From: Albibacterium profundi
GTDB taxonomy: Bacteria; Bacteroidota; Bacteroidia; Sphingobacteriales; Sphingobacteriaceae
Assembly: GCF_042159835.1 (NCBI RefSeq)
Contig: NZ_JBBVGT010000001.1
Span: forward strand, 1 to 64,000
DNA: 64,000 nt
Direction of reading: 5' to 3'
The notes beneath the pieces were generated by a model that worked only from the letters and a program-made list of their open reading frames with translations, ran no database searches and was not told the DNA's origin. Both the position numbers and the translations under genes were made by a program. Positions within the stretch are counted from its first letter, which is position 1. Each line of letters starts with the position of its first letter. Below are positions 50,150 to 58,115 of this stretch, in pieces.

Positions 50150-50238
50150 TCCAACAACAACCCAAACCTATAACCCAAGTCACGAACCCAAACCTCAAAC
50201 CTATAACCCAAACCTCAATTCCAAACCAAAACCCAATT
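50150..50238 (-). repeat. Degenerate G-rich repeat (minus strand)
   Basis: The plus strand has repeated AACCCAAACCTATAACCC and AACCTCAAACCTATAACCC units. On the minus (coding) strand this is a series of GGGTT and GGTTTG runs spaced by 3-6 bases. At least four GGG or GG tracts lie within 40 bases, so a G-quadruplex is possible. It lies between the DUF6266 and holin-like genes. Confidence 0.55.
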
Positions 50239-50245
50239 TCAAAAT

Positions 50246-50330
50246 AAGGGAAGCAGCGGCGGCAATTGGTGCGAGACCAACAGCCTCGCACCGACGATAT
50301 GGCAACTATCTACGCCGCCCCGCCTCCCTT
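50246..50330 (-). other. Nested stem-loop between DUF6266 and holin-like genes
   Basis: The outer arms AAGGGA (50246-50251) and TCCCTT (50325-50330) pair, GCGGCG (50256-50261) pairs with CGCCGC (50313-50318), and an inner perfect eight-base-pair hairpin GGTGCGAG/CTCGCACC lies at 50268-50292. This gives three coaxially nested helices in a non-coding gap. It could be a processed RNA element, attenuator or packaging-type signal. Confidence 0.55.
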
Positions 50331-50360
50331 CAGCCGTTACCCACGGCCGTCACCCAGAGC

Positions 50361-50987
50361 CTATACGCTCAATGTACCCATGTAGATACTCTTAGAAGAT
50401 TTCGTCCCATCCGCAGAGCTCGCGAACACCCACGTGTGCAGGGATTCCGAATTCAGCTCATCGAACGGTATCGAATACGTACCATCCTCACGCAAAGCAT
50501 CCTGGTACACAAAGAAATCATCCGTCTCCGAATCGTACAGAACGATGTTCACCACATCATCCGGCTGCGCGTTGATCGTGCCCTCCGTAAAGGTCCAACT
50601 AAGCGCCAGACCATCCAGATCAGACTCCACCCTAGCACGTATCGGCTGCAGGCTGCCCGTCCCCAAGATCACTTTACCGTACGGTATCGTATAATCCGGG
50701 AACTCCCCCTCCACTACTGACATCAAGTGCCCCGTAGCACGGTTAAAGCCCGTTTGCTTCGTTTGCCCGGCATCATTAAAGCCGATGTTTATCAACTCAC
50801 GCAGCGGCGACAGGAAATTGATCACCATCGCAAACTTAGCCCTGTGAGCTACCTGCTTCTCCGTCGCCGGTTTGTTAGAAGGCTTCGGCAACGACCGCAT
50901 ATAATCTATCGAGCGCCAATTTGCACCTACCACCGTACCAACCTTACCTGAAAACGATCCTAATACTCCTTTAACATAAAGTCCCAT
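50361..50987 (-). CDS. DUF6266-family protein
   Basis: 208 residues from MGLYVKGVLGSFSGKVGT (50987). The longer frame from 51116 adds 43 residues without family features. The family start 'GxxGSFSGKVGTVVGxxWRSxxYxRSLP' followed by KPATEKQVAHRAKFAM is clear, and the rest is beta-rich (ALSWTFTEGTINAQPDDVVN). DUF6266 is abundant in Sphingobacteriaceae without known function. The basic N-terminal motif recurs in the second copy at 51623-52366. Confidence 0.75.
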   Translation of the reverse strand: MGLYVKGVLGSFSGKVGTVVGANWRSIDYMRSLPKPSNKPATEKQVAHRAKFAMVINFLSPLRELINIGFNDAGQTKQTGFNRATGHLMSVVEGEFPDYTIPYGKVILGTGSLQPIRARVESDLDGLALSWTFTEGTINAQPDDVVNIVLYDSETDDFFVYQDALREDGTYSIPFDELNSESLHTWVFASSADGTKSSKSIYMGTLSV

Positions 50988-51160
50988 AATTCTAAAATTT
51001 AAAGTGTTAAACAAAAAAATTAAATGAACTGATGCGCTACCGGTTTTGCTATCAATTGCTGCAAACATAGGGCAGCGCACAAGGGAAAAGAAAAGCTGAT
51101 AAGCTATGCATATCAATCAGTATCAAATACATAACTATAGTATCTTAAAGCAAGCAATGA

Positions 51161-51466
51161 TTAGCTACGCAACTTATCGTTAAGAATATCCAAGATCTCA
51201 CTTTCGTGAATAAACAGTTTCCTGTTGATGCGGGTGGTCCGTAATTTATCAGTATAAATCATTCGGTACACAGTAGATTTATGCAGGCTCAGCGTATCAG
51301 CCACCTCCTCAACAGAGAGAAACTTGCTTATATTTTCTCCCTTCTTCCGATTTCGGATCTCACTAAAAATCTGGCGGATCGACGTCTGCAACTCTTTCAT
51401 CTGTTTTTGCAGCTCTTTTAAAATTAGGTTTGTGTTAATTGGATTTTTGTCCGATGTACTAAACAT
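51161..51466 (-). CDS. Excisionase-type helix-turn-helix protein
   Basis: 101 residues: a coiled N-terminal part (LKELQKQMKELQTSIRQIF), then a MerR/excisionase-type HTH (FLSVEEVADTLSLHKSTVYR) with wing KLRTTRINRKLFIHESEI. This helix_turn_helix_17 type is typical of mobile elements in Bacteroidota. It lies between the two DUF6266 genes on the same strand. Confidence 0.75.
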   Translation of the reverse strand: MFSTSDKNPINTNLILKELQKQMKELQTSIRQIFSEIRNRKKGENISKFLSVEEVADTLSLHKSTVYRMIYTDKLRTTRINRKLFIHESEILDILNDKLRS

Positions 51467-51622
51467 ACTTAAAAAATTAAATGATTATTAAAAAATTCAG
51501 CATCTGTAATACAGAGAATAAAAATAGAATGGCACAAAATTGCCCGAAACGAGAAAGTTGGTCAAGGGGCAAAAAAAGGGGCAAACCTGCTTTTGACATA
51601 CCCTTGACCAAAATTCACTCCC

Positions 51623-52366
51623 TTAGCCCTTTGCCCAAACTCCAACAATCGAAAACGGATTAAACCCACTCGTGTTCAAGTAAGAATCGCTCGTCTCCGA
51701 AGCAAAGAGCCTCAGTCCCACACAGCCCAAAAGCAAACCATTCTCAATTAAATCACCATCGATATTCAGCAGATCACAGTCTAGGTCCACCGCTCCAGGA
51801 ACACTATTTTTCGGAAATCGACCCGAGATCCACCTAGCCACCACCGATGCACTGTCCGTCTCAAAATCATAATGCAATAACGTAAACGCCAGTTCCATTT
51901 CCTGTACTTCAGACCAGATCCGATACTTTGAAAAACGTCCACCATGCAAATTCAACGGAGGGATCCTCAACTGGCACGTAGTATCCTTTATCCTCATCAC
52001 AATTTCGCTCTCCACCAGATCCTCCAACCACGAACGTCTTCCAACCTGCAAATCCAAGCTTCCAGGCACCAATGCCCACCGTTCACTCACCACTGCCGGT
52101 CGCAAGTGTTTAAACTCCCTAATAAAAAGACCGTTCAATGAACTATAGAGATTACGCATGGTTAGATTCAGTGCAAAATCCTTCAACTGCCTGTACATCC
52201 CACTTGCTGCTCGCGCAGCCACCCCAAACTGAACATTGTGCTTCGTTGTCGGATATCCATCTTTCGGCCGCTTCGGATACGCCTGCACCACCGTCTTTCC
52301 ATTTACCGTTCTGTACACCACACTTCCAAGCTTACCTTTTAGCTTACCATCTTCATAGATTGCCAT
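51623..52366 (-). CDS. DUF6266-family protein, second copy
   Basis: 247 residues. It starts MAIYEDGKLKGKLGSVVYRT with VNGKTVVQAYPKRPKDG and NVQFGVAARAASGMYRQL, the same arrangement (GK-x-GSVVYRxxNGKxVVQxxP, then an alignable helical stretch) as DUF6266. The remaining 160 residues are beta-rich and share little with the 50361 gene. Together the two genes form a family pair flanking the HTH gene. Confidence 0.65.
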   Translation of the reverse strand: MAIYEDGKLKGKLGSVVYRTVNGKTVVQAYPKRPKDGYPTTKHNVQFGVAARAASGMYRQLKDFALNLTMRNLYSSLNGLFIREFKHLRPAVVSERWALVPGSLDLQVGRRSWLEDLVESEIVMRIKDTTCQLRIPPLNLHGGRFSKYRIWSEVQEMELAFTLLHYDFETDSASVVARWISGRFPKNSVPGAVDLDCDLLNIDGDLIENGLLLGCVGLRLFASETSDSYLNTSGFNPFSIVGVWAKG

Positions 52367-52684
52367 AATAAATAAAAGTTTAAAAGTTTAACAATGCCCA
52401 AAGATGTCCCCCTCCTTCATACAAACCAAAAAACCGAAAGCTATGATAAGCTATGCGACAATATGCGACAAAACCACCCCTTCTATGCACCAGTTATGGA
52501 CTCGATCGAACAGCCCAACGACTATGTCCACCTCCCGACCACCTGCCGTCCACCACGGGAACAGGCAATACCAACTAGCATCCAGTCCATGCGAATCCCG
52601 CTATAATTAGAAAAAATAAAATCGTATATTTAGAAATACGTCTCTCATCGTTGACACATCGTTCCAAGAATTAAACCCTTTGTT
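52367..52684. other. Intergenic region with no supported gene
   Basis: Small open frames exist on the plus strand (for example from 52394), but they lack a convincing start context, and two overlap each other. The region probably holds the divergent promoters for the minus-strand DUF6266 gene and the plus-strand gene at 52685. No clear -7/-33 pair was seen. Confidence 0.5.
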
Positions 52685-53413
52685 ATGTTATCCCAATTAA
52701 AGAAAGCCGAAATTGATGACCGACTACTCCACATCCTCCACACATTTTTTACCGAAAAGACCAACTCCGCGAGCCCTGCCGACCGTGAAAACCTGAAGAA
52801 ACTAGTAGCCGATATCCTGTTGGCAGTTGGCGAACACAATGGAATTGACCTTCGAATTGCCTTACTACAACGCTTTATCATGTACGGGGTCAATGAACCA
52901 CTCCTTGTCTCCTATTATTATGATGCCTTTACCAGACACAGCCAGAACTACAATCAGAAAGAAAAGCGGAAATTTGTCCGGTACCTAATCAAGAAGACCC
53001 AGGTTGCCGAGTATCACCGATTCTACCCCCAGCAACCCAGCTTGCTAGTAGCCATACATACCCAACTTCGCGCGTGGATCAATGATATCGACAAAAAAAC
53101 ATACCGTTTTGATAACCTTGAAAAGAACTCTTCAAGCCCTTACATCAAACTGCTCCAATCACCCCGTGCTTTTGTTCAGATCACGCGATTAATGGCCGAA
53201 GCCAAGATTTTTAAGCGCACTGGAAACCTAGACGAATTTTGTGAGTTCCTTAGTCGTGTTGTACTTTCTAATAACAACAAGAAATACAGTCCCAAAACCA
53301 TTGAGAATAGCTATGAATACAGAGACCCCGAAGGCTTGCAAAACACCATCCATTTGCTTGATAAGATGAAGGAAATAGCAGAAAAGAAGTTAGATGAGAT
53401 GTTGCGGAAGTGA
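52685..53413 (+). CDS. Hypothetical all-helical protein
   Basis: 242 residues, predicted almost wholly helical and soluble: LKKAEIDDRLLHILHTFFTE, LRIALLQRFIMYGVNEPLLV, KEKRKFVRYLIKKTQVAEYH and a C-terminal DEFCEFLSRVVLSNNNKKYS followed by LLDKMKEIAEKKLDEMLRK. The last part is weakly reminiscent of RteC-type proteins of conjugative transposons, but this is not a confident match. It lies between the DUF6266 cassette and an IS remnant. Confidence 0.5.
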   Translation: MLSQLKKAEIDDRLLHILHTFFTEKTNSASPADRENLKKLVADILLAVGEHNGIDLRIALLQRFIMYGVNEPLLVSYYYDAFTRHSQNYNQKEKRKFVRYLIKKTQVAEYHRFYPQQPSLLVAIHTQLRAWINDIDKKTYRFDNLEKNSSSPYIKLLQSPRAFVQITRLMAEAKIFKRTGNLDEFCEFLSRVVLSNNNKKYSPKTIENSYEYRDPEGLQNTIHLLDKMKEIAEKKLDEMLRK

Positions 53414-53420
53414 GTTGCTT

Positions 53421-53600
53421 TCAAAAAATGGTATATCTTTGCAGAAACTGTAAGCTTCTTCTTTTGGGGTCATTTTGTTCAGTGCATCGTGTGGACGTTG
53501 GGTATTGTAATCCTCCTGTAAATGCTCTAAAGCGTCTTTTATTATCTAAAACATCTGTCACAAAATCCATACTCCAGGTACAAAGATGCCAATAAAAACA
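53421..53600 (-). pseudogene. IS3-family transposase OrfB remnant with internal deletion
   Basis: The minus strand encodes TWSMDFVTDVLDNKRRFRAF, the first catalytic block of an IS3 OrfB, and then in another frame EHLQEDYNTQRPHDALNKMT followed by PKEEAYSFCKDIPFFESNSL, the C-terminal end. About 100 internal codons with the DDE core are missing, the junction being near the shared TTTAGAGCATTTACAGG. It marks an old insertion at the right edge of the mobile-looking region. Confidence 0.75.
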
Positions 53601-53685
53601 AATAAAAAAGGCTCCTTTCGGGCGGTTTAAGAATCTTATATTTTTAGATATGCTACACAATCCGTAAGGAATTGCCTTTCAATTG

Positions 53686-54381
53686 TTAATCAATTTCCGA
53701 TTGAATATCAGGTCTATTGGTATCGCCCGTTCTGTCTGCCGTCACTCGGTGGACTTTATGTGCTGAAAACTCCCCTGCATAGGGAACCATCAGTTCCTGA
53801 ATCTCTTCTTTACTATCAGCTGTCAACCATGCATCCCGAGATGCTTCTGGAACAATCAGCGGCATTCGTTTCTTTTCATTGTGGATTTCTTCCAAAAGCT
53901 CATTCGCCTTCGTTGTGATGACGGAAAACGTATTTCTGATTTCTCCCGTTTCTTGATTCACCCAAGGCGAGTATACAACGCCAATTGAAAATATTTGCTT
54001 ATCAGGCTTATAGATGTAATAATTCTCACCCGCTCCGGTAACCCTATTTTTATGTGGCTCGAAGAAGCCGTCAACCCACAATAGCCCACGATATTTTTTG
54101 ATATAATTTTTATACGATGCTTTTTCAAAAATGCTTTCAGACTCTGCATTAAGCGTATTTGCATACTTCTTGGCCTGCTCTTCATTTTTCACCCAAAAAG
54201 GCAGGAGTTTCCATTGCGCAGCCTGAATTACGTCCGGCTCATTGTTCAGTGTAACGGGTAAGAAAGGGCGGGTAAAACCCGACACATGGTAGTGGGGTTT
54301 GTCCATATCATATGTAATTTTCTTTGTCGGAAAAGACATTTTGAATTGGATATAATCTGGAACCGAAGCATGATAACACAT
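53686..54381 (-). CDS. SOS response-associated peptidase (SRAP/HMCES family)
   Basis: 231 residues. The N-terminal MCYHASVP places Cys2 as the catalytic residue that cross-links abasic sites in single-stranded DNA. Other family blocks are WKLLPFWVKNEEQAKKYANTL with NAESE, VDGFFEPH (Glu108), YSPWVNQETGEIRNTFSVIT and the IHNEKKRMPLIV block. The final His is placed as in other Bacteroidota members. It is divergent from the small gene at 54408, near a TTACGTAA palindrome (54391-54398). Confidence 0.9.
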   Translation of the reverse strand: MCYHASVPDYIQFKMSFPTKKITYDMDKPHYHVSGFTRPFLPVTLNNEPDVIQAAQWKLLPFWVKNEEQAKKYANTLNAESESIFEKASYKNYIKKYRGLLWVDGFFEPHKNRVTGAGENYYIYKPDKQIFSIGVVYSPWVNQETGEIRNTFSVITTKANELLEEIHNEKKRMPLIVPEASRDAWLTADSKEEIQELMVPYAGEFSAHKVHRVTADRTGDTNRPDIQSEID

Positions 54382-54407
54382 TACACTAATTTACGTAACT
54401 TAGCTTC

Positions 54408-54647
54408 ATGGAACAAGCACTCACCAAAGTATTATTGGAAAATCTTCAGTCGCAAGGTTATACCCATTTAGTAGCAGAAGGCCAGCTCGACCGCGACCAG
54501 TACACATTCAAACCAGTAAAATGGGATGAAGCTACTTTTCAGGAGAACTCGGAATCAAGCGAATTCGACAATCATATGGTGCTGACTATTGGTCAAATTC
54601 TAAAGGCAGAGTTACCGAAAGAATTCACGCATTACATCGAAGTGTAG
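54408..54647 (+). CDS. Small hypothetical protein near the SOS genes
   Basis: 79 residues, soluble and acidic: LTKVLLENLQSQGYTHLVAE, DRDQYTFKPVKWDEATFQEN and a C-terminal LKAELPKEFTHYIEV. No family is recognised. Its stop coincides with the end of the UmuC gene on the other strand. Confidence 0.55.
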   Translation: MEQALTKVLLENLQSQGYTHLVAEGQLDRDQYTFKPVKWDEATFQENSESSEFDNHMVLTIGQILKAELPKEFTHYIEV

Positions 54648-55892
54648 TTATTTCACGTTAACAATATCCGCCCACTTGGTCGTATATTCTTTGCTTAAGA
54701 ACGCCCGGCGCATCGCCCAGCGATGACGCTTCCCCTCAATGGCCATTCTCAGTGTGCCTTCTCCATAATGTCGGTTAATCCGATCCATCAGCTTACTAAT
54801 CTTGTTGTTGACCGTTCCGTTCCAACTGGAAAACAAATGTAACTGAGTTTCACCCTCTGGAACCAACCCAGTTGCCATTACTTCTACTTTATTCCACATA
54901 TAACCTTCACGATAAACATGTTTAAGCCCTTTTAAAGCTGCTTTAACCATGTCTGGAACATTGTTCACCGGATGTTGTAGAGATATCGAGACGCAAGGGA
55001 ATAATTGCGGAGTTCCTTCTTTAAAAGGATTCGTCAGAAGCCTTACGCTCAAGACGGTCGCACAGCTCCCGTCTTTCCTCAACTTTTGCGAAAGCCTGCT
55101 CACATAGTTCGCAGTTGCTTCCTCCAACTGCGAATAATCGTTGGTCGCTTTACCAAAACCACGACTGCAACAAATATTCTTTTTACGCTCTATTTTCAGT
55201 TTTAATGGAATGCAGGGCTTACCGTGCAATTCATACCACATCCTCACACCCTGGATCGTCAGTTTATCTTTGACGAATTCCAAAGATAGGTTTCTCAGAT
55301 CAAGCGCAGTATATACACCAAACCCATTTAATTTTTTTGCGTACCGGCGTCCAATCCCCCACAAATCACCCACCTCGAAATCTTTCAAAGCACGGGTAAT
55401 TTCCTCTTCCGATTTAAGAACACAAACGCCGCCCGTTTTCTTGCACATCCTGTTCGCTAGCTTCGCCAGCGTCTTGGATGGTGCCACGCCAACGGAGACC
55501 GGAATGCCAGTATTCCGCATCACCGTATTCCGAACTATGTGGGAGTACTTATGAAGATGGGTAATTCCGCTCATATCCAAGAAGCATTCATCAATACTAT
55601 ACACTTCCACCTTTGGCGAGAACCTCGCCAAGTTGGTCATTACCCTTGCGCTGATGTCACCATAGAGCGCATAGTTACTACTAAACACATGAACCTGATT
55701 CTCAGTGATACGGTCACGAACTTTATGGAATACATCACCCATTTTAAATCCCAACGCTTTTGCTTCATTGCTTCTCGCAATGACGCAACCATCATTGTTG
55801 CTGAGCACCACAACAGGCTTACCGTTTAGTTCCGGACGGAACAAACGCTCACAGCTCGCATAGAAATTATTACAATCAACCAAAGCAAACAT
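54648..55892 (-). CDS. umuC: Y-family DNA polymerase, UmuC type
   Basis: A 414-residue translesion polymerase. MFALVDCNNFYASCERLF has the first catalytic Asp (Asp6), and YSIDECFLDMSG carries the second Asp-Glu pair in the palm. VSVGVAPSKTLAKLANRMCK and LWGIGRRYAKKLNGFGVYT are the finger and HhH blocks. The C-terminal little-finger and UmuC-specific extension are present (SKLMDRINRHYGEGTLRMAI). It is encoded nine bases downstream of the UmuD-like gene and is probably co-transcribed. Confidence 0.93.
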   Translation of the reverse strand: MFALVDCNNFYASCERLFRPELNGKPVVVLSNNDGCVIARSNEAKALGFKMGDVFHKVRDRITENQVHVFSSNYALYGDISARVMTNLARFSPKVEVYSIDECFLDMSGITHLHKYSHIVRNTVMRNTGIPVSVGVAPSKTLAKLANRMCKKTGGVCVLKSEEEITRALKDFEVGDLWGIGRRYAKKLNGFGVYTALDLRNLSLEFVKDKLTIQGVRMWYELHGKPCIPLKLKIERKKNICCSRGFGKATNDYSQLEEATANYVSRLSQKLRKDGSCATVLSVRLLTNPFKEGTPQLFPCVSISLQHPVNNVPDMVKAALKGLKHVYREGYMWNKVEVMATGLVPEGETQLHLFSSWNGTVNNKISKLMDRINRHYGEGTLRMAIEGKRHRWAMRRAFLSKEYTTKWADIVNVK

Positions 55893-55901
55893 AAACCCTG
55901 T

Positions 55902-56333
55902 CTAATGCTTAACCAACTTATTCAACGGATTGCAGCTCCATGTTACCACACCAAAGACACTGATACCATCATCCTCAATCAGCGTTCTTTCCGATTGCAG
56001 TTTCCCATTCACCAAATACTGTTGACCGCCGAGGACAATCAGCTGCCTCACCAACCATTCCCCGTCCTTATTAACAACGATAATCGAACCATGGCGCGGA
56101 TGTACAGAACGATCAACCACCAGCGTTGCATCCTTGGCTACACCCAGACTTTCCAGTTCAGCAGATTCCATTTGGAAATAGAAGGTATTAACAGGATCAT
56201 TAACTAGCTTTTGAATGATGTGCAAACGATCTTGGATGTAGTCCGTGGCCGGCGAGGCAAAACCGGATACTTTTCCCGGATCTTCCAAAGGTTCTAAGTC
56301 AGTATTTCGACCCGGTAGTATTTGTCTAAGCAT
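55902..56333 (-). CDS. umuD: UmuD-like protein lacking the catalytic Ser-Lys dyad
   Basis: 143 residues with the UmuD/LexA S24 fold: the cleavage-site region KVSGFASPATDY, VNTFYFQMESAELESLGVAK and TLVVDRSVHPRHGSIIVVNKDGEW. In active UmuD the Gly-Asp-Ser-Met block precedes the GI of the next turn by three residues. Here the aligned positions read Ser57-Ala58-Glu59-Leu60, so the nucleophile Ser is Glu59. The general-base Lys in the VK(R/K)L position is Arg96 (WLVRQL). Self-cleavage is therefore unlikely. It is the partner of the UmuC gene. Confidence 0.8.
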   Translation of the reverse strand: MLRQILPGRNTDLEPLEDPGKVSGFASPATDYIQDRLHIIQKLVNDPVNTFYFQMESAELESLGVAKDATLVVDRSVHPRHGSIIVVNKDGEWLVRQLIVLGGQQYLVNGKLQSERTLIEDDGISVFGVVTWSCNPLNKLVKH

Positions 56334-56404
56334 ATATAGTAATCTTGAATGTTCAGATCAAAATTACTAATTTATTTAGCATTTAGAAGAATAAAAGTTT
56401 TTAA

Positions 56405-56842
56405 CTATTTCTTATCCTTCTTCAGCTTCTCGCTTTCTCTATTAAAAACCTCTTTCCGGAGCCCGGTACTAGAGAAACGGTGCTTACGACTATTGTAGTA
56501 AAGCTCAACATTGTTTTCTTCGCAATACTTCTTTCCTGTGAAGTCCTTATGCATATACTCATCCCCTACAATCCTCACATCAATATCGAAGGATTGTAGA
56601 ACGTCAAGTAAATCCTGTTCTGTAGCATAAGGAACAATCTCATCAACGAACTTACAACCCTTCAATTGTATGTATCTTTCAACAACTGTCTGTGTAGGTT
56701 TATTCTTTTCCGGTCTATCCAAGGTTGGGTCAGTTTGCAATCCAACAATCAGGTAATCGCATTGCTGCTTCGCTTCTTCTAACATTTTAACATGACCTGC
56801 ATGAAACAGGTCAAAGGCACTAAAAGTAATTCCGACTTTCAT
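56405..56842 (-). CDS. Cytidylyltransferase-family nucleotidyltransferase
   Basis: 145 residues from MKVGITFSAFDLFHAGH (56842). A frame from 56926 adds 28 residues with no family features. The HxGH nucleotide motif (HAGH), the KMLEEAKQQCDYLIVGLQTD block and the late STGLRKEV (SSTxLR) motif fit the glycerol-3-phosphate cytidylyltransferase-like family, which forms CDP-linked alcohols. It is the last gene of the surface polysaccharide cluster. A CDP-glycerol-like or related activated building block is a plausible product. Confidence 0.78.
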   Translation of the reverse strand: MKVGITFSAFDLFHAGHVKMLEEAKQQCDYLIVGLQTDPTLDRPEKNKPTQTVVERYIQLKGCKFVDEIVPYATEQDLLDVLQSFDIDVRIVGDEYMHKDFTGKKYCEENNVELYYNSRKHRFSSTGLRKEVFNRESEKLKKDKK

Positions 56843-57023
56843 TGTAATTCGAATATTTAATAATACGCTTCTAAGATAGAGAAAATGAAAATGTTCTCTA
56901 TATCGTATCCACGATTTAACTCCCAAACGCGTTAAAATACCTATAACTGGTTAGTGAAGCTATATTATTGATACACAAAAATGTCTTCTATGAGTTTATA
57001 CTTGGCAACCCGTGCGAGTAAAC

Positions 57024-58109
57024 TCAGGCGAGCAATCCACCAAACCACTCATTATAATCAAAGTCAGAACCCTTTTGCTTCTTAAATCCTATATCCTTCG
57101 CTTCCAGTATACCCTCGACTAAAGAATCAACTTCTGCCTTCTGAACGATAACGCCATTAGCGTTAGGAATAATAATATTACTAAAATCAACGCAATTCGT
57201 AACTACACAGGGTACGTGAAGACTTAATGCCTCTAGTACAACATTAGGAAACCCTTCCATCAAAGAAGACAAGACAAAGACGTCAGCATGTTTCAAATAA
57301 GGATACGGGTTTGATTTATAACCTACAAATGATATATACTTCTCTAGTTTTAAGTCAGCTATTAAGGCTTGTAGGTATTCGTCATATCCACTGTCTGGGG
57401 TCATGTTCTCACCGACGATAAACAAGCGAATGTCTTGATTATGGTCGTATACTAACTTTCCTACTGCACGTATCAAAAAGTCGAAGCCTTTAACTTCCCA
57501 TAGGCTACCAATAGCTACTAAGGTTGTACCATTGTAATCTTCATAAGGAATATACTCGTCAGACAGCCGCTTTATTTGCTGGTGATTGATAGCATTTGAA
57601 ATAACGTTTACCTTACTCTTTGATGAAGGATAATATTTTGTTATTTCATCACGCATTTCTACACTCTGCGCAATAATACTATCGGCTGCTTCCACGGAGC
57701 AATTAACTCTCTCTTTGGAATTATAGCTTAAATTTAAAGTTAAGTTATTAGATGGTAACGTATTGAAACGAAGAACACTAATAATTTTCTTCGTTGAATT
57801 TTTCTTATAAATACCAACCATATAATTCAGTTCGACAAAGGATGTAAAGGTTATATCTGGCTGTATGTTTTGAAGAGTTCTTATAATAGAAAGAGACGCT
57901 TTTACATTGGTACTAGGGTTTAGTTCTATTATATTGACATCATTCTCAAGATAGTCTTTAAGGTCATTATTCTCGTTTGAGCAGATTAGTAGATACAGGT
58001 TGAAGCGTTCTGTATCAAGTGCATTAAGAATGTTCAATGTATTCTTTGCCTCTCCTCCTTTTCTGAATGAAGGTAAAAGAAAAAGGATGTTTGTCTTATG
58101 ATAGCACAC
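57024..58109 (-). CDS. Glycosyltransferase family 4
   Basis: 361 residues of the GT-B fold. The N-terminal nucleotide-free domain starts NILFLLPSFRKGGEAKNTLN, and the C-terminal donor domain contains LVAIGSLWEVKGFDFLIRAV and the EGFPNVVLEAL-type block DVFVLSSLMEGFPNVVLEAL with EX7E glutamates. The acceptor and donor sugars are not known. The start is six bases from the stop of the WecA-like gene. Confidence 0.85.
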   Translation of the reverse strand: MCYHKTNILFLLPSFRKGGEAKNTLNILNALDTERFNLYLLICSNENNDLKDYLENDVNIIELNPSTNVKASLSIIRTLQNIQPDITFTSFVELNYMVGIYKKNSTKKIISVLRFNTLPSNNLTLNLSYNSKERVNCSVEAADSIIAQSVEMRDEITKYYPSSKSKVNVISNAINHQQIKRLSDEYIPYEDYNGTTLVAIGSLWEVKGFDFLIRAVGKLVYDHNQDIRLFIVGENMTPDSGYDEYLQALIADLKLEKYISFVGYKSNPYPYLKHADVFVLSSLMEGFPNVVLEALSLHVPCVVTNCVDFSNIIIPNANGVIVQKAEVDSLVEGILEAKDIGFKKQKGSDFDYNEWFGGLLA

Positions 58110-58115
58110 TAATGA

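Noticed and set aside
50150..50238. CRISPR array or true telomere repeats
   Set aside because: Units are short and irregular with no spacers of constant length; there is no chromosome end here.
52394..52610. Two overlapping plus-strand small frames before the 52685 gene
   Set aside because: They overlap in different frames, lack recognisable composition and have no promoter or partner; more likely chance frames in a promoter region.
48032..56333. A complete prophage
   Set aside because: No portal, terminase, capsid, tail or integrase gene is seen, so only a lysis-type cassette can be claimed.
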